From the NCBI GenBank assembly GCA_002633005.1, contig NMRA01000171.1, positions 478,669 through 542,668 on the forward strand: a stretch of 64,000 bases of DNA, given 5' to 3'. Position 1 is the stretch's first letter. The number at the start of each line of letters is the position of its first letter. The notes under the pieces were generated by a model. It saw only the letters and a program-made list of their open reading frames with translations, was not told the DNA's origin and did not search any database. This document shows positions 51,101-62,600 of the stretch, in pieces. A program made the position numbers and the translations under genes. Source of the DNA: Phoronis australis (lineage: Eukaryota; Phoronida; Phoronidae).

Positions 51101-54100
51101 CGAACGCCCAGACAGAGATGACGGCAATATATAAGTGGGAGCATGAAAATGAACAGGATCAAAAACATGACAAAAATGGAAATTTGGAATGCACCAAGTG
51201 TTACTCACGAATGGTTATTTGCAATGCTTTGCATTTCAAAAACTGGTATTTGTCCAAGAGCATGAAATCTAAAGCTCCTTCGTAACGCAATTAAACTGAT
51301 TACTGCTGTTACAATGACACATTGCTGGAATGCCTGTAAGTACGAACACTACCTACTGGTACATGGTAGTGCCTACCTGTATGCCGCCTTGAGTGTCCAG
51401 CAAACCGAGAGCTGTTGGTGGTACTATACTCACATAAGCTACACTTGTAACTGAAAACAGTGAAAGACCAGTAAAACTGATATGAAGGGCAGCACTACAA
51501 TCAGGAATTTGTTTTACAACATTATCAATTTGCTGATAAAACTAGAACTGGAACTTTAAAAGTGCCATGTTGCAGCTTTCTCGCAAACCTGTTTAGTGTT
51601 TGAATGGCAAGATTTGCTCGTCAGTTGGGGTTACACGACGAGTGACCTGAGAGACAACATTTAGCCAGTGGAAGTTAAGAAGGCTGCAATATAGCATTTT
51701 TTAATGCAGGTTCCACTGTTAGTTTCATCAGCGGGATGACTTAGCCAATCATTAGATTAGTTTCAAATGCACACACAGTGCTTATGACAGGTAAAATTCT
51801 ACCTTAGAAATCCAAAATTTCCGATCATGACTGACAAAAATTTTGACTGTGAACTCTACTTGCAGTCGACATCATGATGAGAAACTACGAGGCATTTTTT
51901 GTCAAGATTACTTTTGGCATTTACCGTAGATCATGTGATCGAACTGTTTCCACTACAGTGTGTTTGAAATAAGATATCAATGATTATTCTACCATTTATA
52001 TTTAGCAGGTAAAGCCACTCCATGCTCTTTGTACTGGTGAAAGTACAGCCCGCTCCGTACATAGGATGTGAATGAACACTGGTTACATCTGAATCGAGGC
52101 TGCTTTTGGTGGATGCGTTCAACATGAGTCTGAAATAGAATAAACTTTGGCCTGTAAAACTGTTTGAGAGTATATGAAGTTACAAAACTGGATACACTGA
52201 TGACCACTCTCTTATGACAGATGTTTGTAAATTCATTAACACTGTTGACTTGAGTGAGGTTGCAAGTCAGAGAATGTCAATCCACACCTAACATTATAAA
52301 AATTAAAACAAGTCATGGAGCATCACCAAGCAGACAGCTGTACTTGGACATATACATATTAATTACCAGCATACCAGCAGAGTTACAACTCAACAATTGC
52401 AATGACATTTGTATTTTAAACAGAACTGGGACCTCGATGCCTTAATTTTGTACACTTGCACCTCATCCACAAGGTGAGCGAACAAAATCTGTTAGGTTTC
52501 ACAGATTTTGATCAGAAAAGGAACAATTGGCTTTTACAGGCTAGAATTTAAGCTGAAGACATTATTGCCATGACTCACCTTTAGTGTTCCTTTTTGTGTG
52601 AATTTTTTTCCACACTCTTTACAAGCAAACGGCCTAATGTTCTCATGTCTCAAGTTATGAACAGTTAAATGTGTTTCTTGCCGGAACCGCTCACCGCACT
52701 TGTTGCAAACAAATGGACGATCTGAGCTATGCGTAGATATGTGTGCCTGCAGTCTGTGTATGTCTATGGAAGTGAAGGGACACAACTGGAAAACACAAGA
52801 CATGTTGTCATAAAACACACAGTGAAACAACAATGAAAACATTTCGAGCATCAATGAACATACAAACAATGTTGTCAAAAAAGCTTTCGTGCAACATTTG
52901 TCAAAATAACAAGCACTTGTCACAGGGTAAACTAAAGTGGATAAACATATTTTTAATGAGGAAATGAATTTTTTGCATAAAGAAAAGGCAGATGATTATC
53001 TATCCAAAAATTTCCTGAAAATGATCACTCAATTACAATTCCCAAAATTTACACGGTGAAGCAGTATCATTTCTTCAACTATAATCTTGAAAACAAGGCT
53101 GGGAAAATTAAATCAGGGTGCAAAATCAAGGATTAAAATAACAAGAAGAGAGCGTACTGACTTCTTAAAAGAGTTTGTGGAGTCTACCAAATAAAAACTT
53201 TGTCTTTGTTGCGATCTTGAAAATAAGATCAAGGTTGCCAAATTCAACAGGTGCCTAAAGTTGTCCCAACTACACCTTGAAAATAAATCTCAATGTAACC
53301 ACCTACACATCGGTATAAGCCTACATTTTCCGAAGTCAAAATTTCCTTGCTGTGTGGCAATGAAAATGATGTCACAGACACAAAAATCGGCTTGGAGTTT
53401 CTCTTGACCTACACCTTGATATAATGAACAAACATAAAGCTCCCTTCTTGATATATTGCGCCAACAACATTGTGTGACATCCAGTCGGATGGTCATGAAT
53501 ACTATATTGACATATGAACGAATTTTATGCAGAACTTCTGAATAAAAAATTACACATGACTGATAGATAAACTCAAGTCCATTAAAGGCCAAGGCAACCT
53601 TTTTCCATGTCATTTTGAGCTAAAATAAGGTTGGTTGGTTATCCTAGACATATTTTCCGCTTAATTACAGCTTTTCGTAATTTTATAAATTACTCGTCCG
53701 CAACTCCGGAAGTGATGTTTTAGGAGGCAAGCGTTTCCCGCCACTTGGTTTTGCGTTGACTTTACCGTGCGCATCTGTTCTATTCTACTTTCGTTTTGTT
53801 CTCTTTTTCAACAATTGTCGCCACCACTTTCCATCGGCGAGTATTCTGAGGCAAGATTGGTTAGTAGAGAACTCAACTACGTTGGATTTAGGGATTGTTT
53901 AGTGTGTTGTAAGCTGAAAATGTCTGGAGTCGGTGACCCCGCAGTGACAGTAGTGTGAGTGACGGAGACCTTGTTCACAGCAGTGGTGACGAGGATTTTT
54001 TTCACGGACATTCAGTGGGTGGGTACATGTTTGAGCCCGAGTATAACGAGGCAGAGTACGCACAGGCACANNNNNNNNNNNNNNNNNNNNNNNNNNNNNN

Positions 54101-55773
54101 NNNNNNNNNNNNNNNNNNNNNNNNNNNNNNNNNNNNNNNNNNNNNNNNNNNNNNNNNNNNNNNNNNNNNNNNNNNNNNNNNNNNNNNNNNNNNNNNNNNN
54201 NNNNNNNNNNNNNNNNNNNNNNNNNNNNNNNNNNNNNNNNNNNNNNNNNNNNNNNNNNNNNNNNNNNNNNNNNNNNNNNNNNNNNNNNNNNNNNNNNNNN
54301 NNNNNNNNNNNNNNNNNNNNNNNNNNNNNNNNNNNNNNNNNNNNNNNNNNNNNNNNNNNNNNNNNNNNNNNNNNNNNNNNNNNNNNACGACGGAACTTAA
54401 CACAACCGAGGTAGAACAATGACTGACTCGGCAGCTCTCACAGTCAGACTATATGAAAAGAAACTGGCGCGAAATGCTTGCCTCCTAAAACGTCACTTCC
54501 GGAGTAGCGGACGAGTAATTAATAAAATTACGAAAAGCTGTAATTAAGCGGAAATATGTCTAGGATAACCAACCAACCTTATTTTAGCTCAAAATGATAT
54601 GGAAAAAGGTTGCCTTCGCCTTTAAAAGCTGCCAGTCAGGCGTATATATCCAACGTGCATTACCTTACACCTGAGTATCTCGTAGCGACTTTCATCAAAG
54701 GGTACGCCGTGTTTTGACTTCATGTGCAGGTCAACAGATTTTAAAGCATAGTGCCTGTAATCACAAAAATCACATTTGTAGCGTCGATTGGATGCCACGG
54801 ACTTAGTTCCCACACTATTGCATTTCCTGCAATGTTCTAGGTATAGTTTGCTGTTTTTGAAATCTCTCTGGCACTTCAAACATTCAATCCGATTCAACCT
54901 GTCTTTTCTGGATAATACACAATGACTTCTGTGCTGTAAAATGTGTGGTTGGCCAGTGAACTGGTTAACGCTATTTGCCTCCGATTCGTTTTCACTACCT
55001 GGGGTAGTTAGCTCATGAAATCCAGAATTTTGTTTCTCTTGATCGCTAATTCTGTAATCATCATTCGGGGCTTCGCTGCCAGTGTTATCCTCATCACTCC
55101 AATCCTCACCACTACCATCACCTGCCATTGGCTCACGTATTACGGAGTTCCTGAACCTATCAGTCTCCATGTTTACAGAGTCTGAATAACGTTTTGGCAA
55201 AGTGCATTTGCGCCCAGAAACTTGACTCACATGCCATGTACTCGCACTTCTTGGTTCATTTAACTCTGCATTTTGTTTCTTTGGTTTATTTTTGCGTTCT
55301 ACTTTACTGACAGCCTTCAGCACAACACTGTCAATAATGTTGTGAACTTCTGCATACATCCGTGCCATAAACAGAGTGCTGTTGTCTGACATTGTTCCTG
55401 TGGTGATAAAGCCCCTACACGCGTCCACCACACTTGTGATCCCAAAGTCCTCCGCAATGTGCAGGACATCTTGGACACTACAGCTGCGAATTTTCAACAC
55501 CCCTGTGTACATGAACTCCACAAGAACAAGCAATACAGTGTACATTGCACTATCAAACTGTATGCTGACTTGAGCAGCGGTGCTCATTTGATGTTGACTT
55601 AACAAAGAGTTCATGTAGGGACTGCAGGCTGCCAGAACAATCCTGTGACCAAGAATGGAACATCCATTTGATTCTAGAGCAACATCGCATAAAGTCTGCT
55701 GTCTCCATAGTGACTCTAGCGCCTTGAATGTTTGTACATTGTGGTTCGAAACATGAAGAGTGATGACATCCAT
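45138..55773 (-). CDS. BTB/C2H2 zinc-finger protein (ZBTB family, eight coding exons)
   Basis: Exons in transcript order: 55773-54664, 52785-52579, 52129-51993, 51450-51377, 49483-49400, 48188-48091, 47210-47126, 45313-45138. Phases close at all seven junctions, giving 656 residues. Residues 1-120 form a BTB domain ([26 protein letters not shown]). An acidic linker ([13 protein letters not shown]) follows, then a C2HC motif at 298-318 (CLKCQRDF) and a C2H2 finger at about 332-355. Eight more fingers are spread over the exons, two of them formed across junctions: CKLCPFTS and THVERIH. Others are [39 protein letters not shown] and CHLCSYRC. The last exon encodes two [11 protein letters not shown] repeats. 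ZBTB proteins are nuclear transcription regulators that oligomerise by BTB; which vertebrate member is orthologous is unclear. A 5' UTR exon is implied by an acceptor at 55803. Confidence 0.85.
45459..47016 (-). mobile_element. ATGCGCCCAC family element, copy 2
   Basis: Reverse orientation relative to copy 1. It begins on the plus strand with GAGCAATGCAGAGTGTTTAA (the hairpin end, here degraded) and ends GAGGGCGCATAAAAATG. GATGACGGCATAATGCGCCC near 46970 is the reverse complement of the start of copy 1. It fills most of the last intron of the BTB gene, so its orientation matches that gene. Confidence 0.7.
47260..47425. repeat. Degenerate 24-bp tandem array in a BTB gene intron
   Basis: About six units of the type TAACACTAGTCATGTTTCA, with many substitutions at the left end and two nearly identical units at the right. 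Confidence 0.6.
49520..51152 (-). mobile_element. ATGCGCCCAC family element, copy 3
   Basis: Starts AAGAGCAATGCAGAGCGTTG and ends GAGATGACGGCAATATATAA...GGGAGCATGAAAATG, matching copy 2 in orientation. The interior repeats TTTGCCAAATTTCATGAAAA and CTAATAGAAACCTAT-like phrases. It lies in the intron between BTB exons at 51377 and 49483. Confidence 0.7.
53586..54621. mobile_element. TTAA-flanked DNA transposon with about 165-bp inverted ends, interrupted by a gap
   Basis: TTAA at 53582-53585 and 54622-54625 brackets the element, which begins AGGCCAAGGCAACC and ends GGTTGCCTTCGCCT. The inverted ends extend about 165 bp. The interior left of the gap has an open frame with SSGDEDFF and [15 protein letters not shown], a type of N-terminus I associate, from memory, with proteins annotated 'P2X purinoceptor 7-like' in invertebrate transposons. 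TTAA duplications with AGG...CCT ends fit the Kolobok superfamily; piggyBac also uses TTAA but usually starts CCC. The true length is unknown because of the Ns. It lies in the first coding intron of the BTB gene, 38 bp from the splice donor at 54663. Confidence 0.7.
54071..54386. other. Assembly gap (316 N)
   Basis: A run of Ns inside the TTAA-flanked element. All open frames crossing it are artefacts of N translation. Confidence 0.99.
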
Positions 55774-56670
55774 AATTGCCTTTGATTACCCAGACTTGAA
55801 AGCTGAAAAATCAAATATAAGAAGATCGATATGGTCTATTATTAATTACGTGATTAACGAAAAATATACAAATTAAACACATTCACTAATAACATAGCAT
55901 AGTCACTCAGCAGCAAACTATACAGGGTGTAAGTCTGATTTAAAAATCAGGCTTACACTTGTACTGTAGGCATCACACTGCTGAATGCCGCCAGCCAGCC
56001 GAGGGGGGCGAGGGGCTATGTGTTCTCAAGCTCAGTTATGTGTTGCTGCTAGTCCGACTTGGTTCAATTTGTCCCCCAACCCTACTTGGGTCCTGGAACC
56101 ACTGGCACAGGTGCTTGTTCCTAACTTGAGCAGACTTGGTAAGGTAAACTGGTTAAGAATATTAACATGAGGATAATAAGAAAATGCCTTGTCACGTCTA
56201 CTTCTAACTTAGCCTTGGCGCAAAGCTGTATACTAAATATACATTTTGACGGTAGTCTTCATACAGCTAGCTGGCTACTTCTAACTTAGCCAGCCAGCTA
56301 GCTGTATGAAGACTGTCGTCAATTTAGTTTTTCAACTTTGTTTTGTACCAGTACCAAGGCTACAGTCAGATCACAAAGTTTGAGGATAGAGAGAAAGATC
56401 ACTAGTTCAAGACTCGGCGACTACAAGGTGATTTTTACTAATAGAACTGGCACTGAGAATTCCAAATCCTCAATACAATTCAATAGAAAACGAACACTAA
56501 ATGAAGAACAAACACACTCACCACACAACCGAGTCCCAAACCTGCTAACAAGAATCACAAGGCCTACTGATACACGAGGTGGTCGCAAGATGGGGTACAA
56601 GTAGACTTTTGATGACCAATCAGCGGCTTAGTATCCGCTTCCTGCGGAGTAGCAAGCTGTAACTTCCAAG
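55774..56670. promoter_or_regulatory. Divergent promoter interval between the BTB gene and NDUFB9
   Basis: The two start codons face away from each other across 897 bp. On the BTB side a splice acceptor (TTTTTCAG at 55803-55810) shows that a non-coding 5' exon lies in this interval or beyond. On the NDUFB9 side the ATG at 56671 follows AACTTCCAAG, and GGAAG-type ETS-like sites are present (CTTCCAAG near 56663). No TATA box is evident. A strong hairpin (56246-56322) lies near the middle. Confidence 0.5.
56246..56322. repeat. Inverted repeat (about 31-bp arms) in the divergent promoter
   Basis: TTGACGGTAGTCTTCATACA...GCTAGCTGGCT on the left pairs with AGCCAGCTAGCTG...TATGAAGACTGTCGTCAA on the right. 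There are about two mismatches, and a short spacer carries ACTTCTAACTTAGCC. The spacer sequence itself also occurs just upstream (56208). Confidence 0.8.
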
Positions 56671-59600
56671 ATGGTGGGAAACTTCATGAAGTTGACTCAC
56701 TTGTCTCATGCACAGAGGGTTTGTCGCTTGTACAAGAAGGCTTGTAGGACGACACAAGCATACTACCCCGAAAGGTTATTATTCTTACCTTCTGCATATT
56801 GTTTTGTCCGTGATAATCCTATCATCTCTTTTTGCAGTGACTGTAAAAAGACGCAACCTTTTTCTCTGTTGCTAACTAACTCTAGTCTCTATCGTCGATT
56901 TACTGGTATATGATATCGATAAACTTACTAATTCTTTCGATAGACATGCTAACTCTATCGATGGTTTTTCAAACTCTATAGATATACTTACTAACTCTAT
57001 CGATAGACTTGCGATCTCTATCAATAGACTTATTAGGTAAAAGTCTATTTGCCGGGTTCCTATTCAATCCTTCCATATCTCTTACAAAAATGATCACACA
57101 TGGATGACATATAATCCGGATACCTATCGTCGTCAGGCTCCAAAGGTCGTCCGCCATCTTCTTTCGCGTGCAGCGCAACCACGCGGGACTTAGCATTCCA
57201 ATTTGGAGTGCTCGTCTGCACATTAGGTACTAACCTCTCGGGAGAAACACGCATGGAAGAACTGAGACTAAAATTAATGCATTTACTGACTGTTTTTTTG
57301 ACACCACTTAAAAACTTGTAGATTTTACTAATGCACTTTTTTGTTCAATTTCAGAAGATATTCTTGAAATTAAATTTTCTTCAGACGGAACAAAAAACAA
57401 CTCAGGATTGTTTATGCAATGTATATTGTCCCAGGCACTAACCGACACCTGTTAGGCCAAAGGAAAAACGCAGCAGACAAATGGAACACGCTGGGTGCGT
57501 AACAGTTTCGGCCCACGCCTTGGTCATCAAAATATTGTACACTTGTTTGTTATTGCAAAACAAAGTACTGAGCTCAACATTTATGTTGAAAATTTTGGTT
57601 AAAGCATTTTGAATTTATTTGAAGGAAATTAAAATACTTGAATTGATAGAGAATGGCCACCAATAAAGTAAAACATTGACTTATTTCACTATATTGCATT
57701 ATTACAACACAGCATGACATAATCAAAAATAAAGAAGGGATTGAGCAATAAAATGCAAATGCAACTTGGGTAGTTATTTATTTATTTATGATTGCAGAAG
57801 CCTGTTAAAGGTGAGAAAAAATCAAACAATACGATATTGGGTAATTTATTAGAACAATTGTAACGAGGTTCAATAATCAACTTGCGCCGACAAAGTCCTC
57901 AAAGGGTTATAGTTCTGTTTTGGCTGACAAGGTGTTAACAGAGAACGAAGAGAAACTGAAAAGAAAAAGACAGCAGTGATAAGTGGTATTAAGAACAACA
58001 AGAGCAAAAAGTCAAATAAAGAGGACACAAATACAAAATAAGTAAGGTCTATCTGGAATAAAACAATTGCGATTTATTTTCCAGAACTGAAATTCTAAAT
58101 CAATTTTAATCGATTTAAAAATTGATATCATAATAGTAAAACGGTTTGTGGTTGAAGTAGAATTGCTGTAAACCACTTTCCCAGGGCTCAACATTAACTT
58201 TTTAAGCCACTTGTCCTTCGGGCAAGTAGTTGAAATTTTTACTTGCCCGAACAACGAATTCACTTGCCCCAAGTACAATCCCAAATAGCACCGTGCATGT
58301 GCACACCTAGGTAATGTGTTACCGTAGGGCTGCCTTTGCTGAGCCTCCTCTTGTGTTGTGCACGCTATATACATGAGTTGCTATTTTTTTAACGATTCGT
58401 CTTATAGAACATTTATTTATAAGGTGTGTCAAAACACTAGAGAGACAAATTAGAAGAGTAACTTTGGTATCTGAACCATAGTCACACGTTCACAGGCGCC
58501 GAAATGAGCTAGGGCATGAACTCTGGACACTTCTGTGTATTCATTATTTTATACGCCCTCATGCATTAAACTTGAGTTGTTGCTAACCTGAATTTCATTT
58601 TTTGCTATCCGTAAAAATCTTGCAGTTTTGGTCATCGGTAGCTTGTATTAAATTAAAATCAAATTTTAACATATAATAATGCCACATATACTTTTATTTT
58701 CAATAAATAATTACATTTTTGAAAAATAGATAGACCGCGAAAAAGTCAGACTTCAGAGCGGCAATCCCGAAGACCGTATTCCTCTTCTTTCGGGAGTCGC
58801 CACCGGGAGCCGGGAATTCATAAAAATGTCCTTTGGAATTCCCGCTGAATAAATACCAGGCCTTTTAAACCGCTGTGAAGTGTAGAAAATGTCGTCAATC
58901 TTTCATTTTTTAGCTTTTGCGCTTATCTGCATGACTTACAATTACATCCTCTGACGAACGCGGTGCTTCCAGCTGTACATAGGTAAACGCCGGCAAAAAT
59001 CAAACGTCATCCCTTGTTCACTGTCTTGCAGGCCAGAAAACCTAATTTCCCATGACGGAACCCATCCCCGCACTTTTTGTTTCATATTATTGCTTTGATT
59101 CTTCCTGAACTCGTTTTTAGCAACTAAACCAATGCCGTCCAGGCCTAGACGTTTTGCCAGAGTGCAGACGATCAGTAGTATCACGTGACAACTTATTCAG
59201 AAACTGCAGGCACGTTCAGAGAATCGAAAGGATTTGACCGCGAGCGTCATCTGTACACGTTGCACCACACTCGTTNAAGCTGCAGTTACCAACAAAAGAA
59301 AAATGCACAGATGATGTGTGGTTTATATTTTGACAACAGGTGTCACTGCTGCTCCATTTTATACGCACATAGAAAAGCATGAAACAGGCGAAAACTCAAA
59401 CATTTTAAATGGGGATGTTCTTGCGGCTCATCATATTATTAAAATAATGACATTTATTTTGCTTTTGGTATTTTTAAAAAAAGATGAAGTACATGAAATT
59501 ACAGCTCTGAAACACCAGTTTGGAGTTAAGCAAGGTCCATGTCCCTATATAAAGTACAGAATAGCAGTGGTATGTGAGTCTATTGAAAGCAGACACTCTG

Positions 59601-62600
59601 GCAACCAACCACGTGCTAATGATTGACAGGTCTACCAAATAGTTTGAACATAGTTTGAATATTGTAACATTTTAAATACATTGTATATTTCTTTCCCAGT
59701 TGAAAGGGCCAACTTTCCGCTTTGATTAACTGGGAGTCTTAGTAATCTTTCAATGTGGGTGTCCAAACTGGAGAAATTCTGATTGACAGGGCGTCCAAAT
59801 GATACATTGGGCGTCCTTGCCAGGGCATCTACATTAGTGCTAGGGCGTCCAAATGGACGCCCAGGACGTACGCTGCATGAAGGCCTGCTCCACGACCTGT
59901 TTTGACTCGACGCGGTAATGAGTTTGGATTTTGCCGCGTCGAGTTTGGGGAAAGCACGTCAAGTTTAAAAATTGCCGCGCCAGCTTTAAAACCTTGACTG
60001 ACTTGCTACTTCAGCCCTCAGCATCTAATCAAGGTGTCAAAAAGTAGGTCACACTCGACCAGTTCAATGTACATTTTTGAAACGCATATAAATACCTCCA
60101 GTGGAGATAGACAAGAGAAAAGACAGTGTTGACTACTGAAATGAACTCTAGAAATTTGTATCGAGTTTGGAATTGGTATTCTGGAGAACACTGTGCATTC
60201 ATGCGCATCCCACATCACACATTCACTTCAAAATAATGTGCATATATGTATCACATGTATATGAATTACGGGCACAAATTCATATTTCTGCAGTACTAGT
60301 TTACACATTTCGATGCTAGGTGTCCTTGTCATCGCACCTGAATTTCAATGGCTTCCGTGAAGAAACGAGAAATTTCTGCACTGTCACATATGCGAAGTTT
60401 GGCAGTGAATTTTTGGAAAAGGGAGGCTTGAATCGAAACAATTTTACTGTAGCAGTAAAGAATGGACTGTTACTAATCAATTGGGGCACATATCATCCAT
60501 GTGTGATCGCTTTTGTAGGAAATATGAAGGATTGAATAGGGACCTCGCACCTAGACTTTTACCAACTGATTAACTCTATTGATAGATTTATTAACTGTAC
60601 TATCGATAGACTTATTGACTCTATCGATAGTCTTACTATCTCTAGCAATAGAGTTATAAATATATTGATAGTTTTATTGCCTCATCAGTCAGCAGACGAC
60701 ATCGGTAACGAAACTGAGATTGCTGACCTCTTAAGATTGTTCTATATTCATTAAGAAACCCCGGCTTTACTTTGTCAGCAAATGGGATTTGAGCCATTAT
60801 ATTGTAGACATTTTTCACTAGGCACGAAACAGACTGTTGAAATTGTTCTTATATGTTGGACAAGTTTTGTTAATGATTTGTTGCATTGTAGTCATTCTAA
60901 AAGTTCGTTCTGTATTTGTCAGTTACTGGGTTTTTAGAGTCGGTCATAGATTTGTGATAAATTGTCTAAAGTCATGATTCTCAGATCACTGCAATGTTGC
61001 TCTCAAAATACTGTATTTTCTGATGAATCCAACAGTAAAAGTATTTTGTCTCACTGAATGAGTAATTAAAAATTCTTTTCTTGTGACTTGATGTAAACGG
61101 TGATTATGACTGTTTTTACAGGACACAGTTCAGGTACCATGTTGTTATACTACGTGACAGATTTGAACAGAACAAAAATTTACGAGACATGATTGCGGCT
61201 AAAAAACTTTTGGAAGATGGCGAACGAGAATTGTGGAAAGTACAGCACCCACAGCCACTGCAATGTAAGCAGAAACGAGGACAATCTCGTTTAAATTAGT
61301 CATTCTTATGCGCCCGTGTATTATTATGCGAGTGCATACTGACATCTTCATTTGGACAAGCATCTGGGTGTGTAGTACCCACTGCTGTGTCTGAAATTCT
61401 TTAATAGGTTCGGCACAGTTTGCCGAAAAACTGCAAAGATGTCCTTATTTTACAACATCCTTCTAAAACATTTGACAGATTTCTTTAAATTTGATAAATG
61501 GTTTGCTCGTATGTTGAGTTTTTTTACAGTATACTGTTAAGTCATAGCGTACGACATCCAATTTCACCGGTTGCATATGCTCGAAACCCTTGATGAAAAG
61601 AAACATTACTTGAGAATGATTTTGCGTGACTATGTCCATAGACCAATAATAATTTTCAAAGCGCTCAGTAATTTGAAGACAGTGCCATGTAAAGACTGGT
61701 CTAATTATTATTATTAATTTTGGAATTTCGTTATATTTTATTCAACTGGGTTCAAAACGTCAAATATATGCCCCCTAAACATGAGAATATGACTGTATAA
61801 ACACAAGTGTAGACATAATTAAAATGGTAAACTTTGATGTATTAAATAAGAAAATTTCATCATAGTTTATTCACATCGAGCTAAAGTTATTTCAAAATCT
61901 CAACATTATAATATCATTGCCATCTAGTGTCTGAGCTAAAGTTATTTCAAAATCTCAACAACATAATATTGCCATCTAGTGAGCTAAAGTTATTTCAAAA
62001 TCTCAACAACATAATATCATTGCCAAATGTAACGAGATTCTCTTGACTTCTGTACTTTCAACGTAAAGAAAACACGTGAACATTGAAAATTCCTTTTTGG
62101 TGAGTGCATTATTTTACACTACAGTACACAAAAAGTGTTATCTGATAAAATACCGCTTCTTCTGGTAATGACCCGTTCTGCTTGCTCTCGGCCATCATGA
62201 TGAAGTTCCGGTTTATTTTCTCTGATTAATTGTATTAATGTTTTGAGATCTTCAGCATCTTAACCCTATTTTCCCAAGTTTCGTTGACTCAAATTATTTT
62301 TTAGTTTACCAAAACATTTCCTTAAAATATGGGCACCCTTTGAGTGCTCATATGTGTGTTGACACTGCCAATATTGTGACCTGTGCAGGGATTAAGTCTT
62401 AGTGAGAATAGAAAATAGAATTGAAGGAATATGTTTCAGTTTGCGCTTTGATTATGCTATGTCTTCACCACACTGGATTGAGTGGTGTTGGCAATGCCTG
62501 TGAAACACTATTCAGTTCAGTGTTTCAGTGGACTGAGTGGTGTTGGCAGGGTCCATGAAACACTATTCAGTTCAGTGTTACAGTAGACTGAGTGGTGTTG

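Larger units (their letters stand above)
56900..60690. mobile_element. Foldback-like element in NDUFB9 intron 1
   Basis: The outer part of each arm is a tandem array of about 24 bp units with the palindrome CTATCGATAG (56900-57040 and 60565-60690). Inside it, GGTAAAAGTCTA...CTATTCAATCCTTC...GATCACACATGGATGA at 57035-57110 is matched by the reverse complement at 60485-60565. The interior (3.3 kb) shows no transposase. Arrays of subrepeats within long inverted ends are the hallmark of foldback elements; boundaries are approximate. Confidence 0.55.

Noticed and set aside
53955-54422. Open frames of 133-155 codons on both strands around 54.0-54.4 kb
   Set aside because: Most of each frame is the 316-N gap. 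Only the short stretch left of the gap, on the plus strand, is real sequence and it belongs to the TTAA-flanked element.
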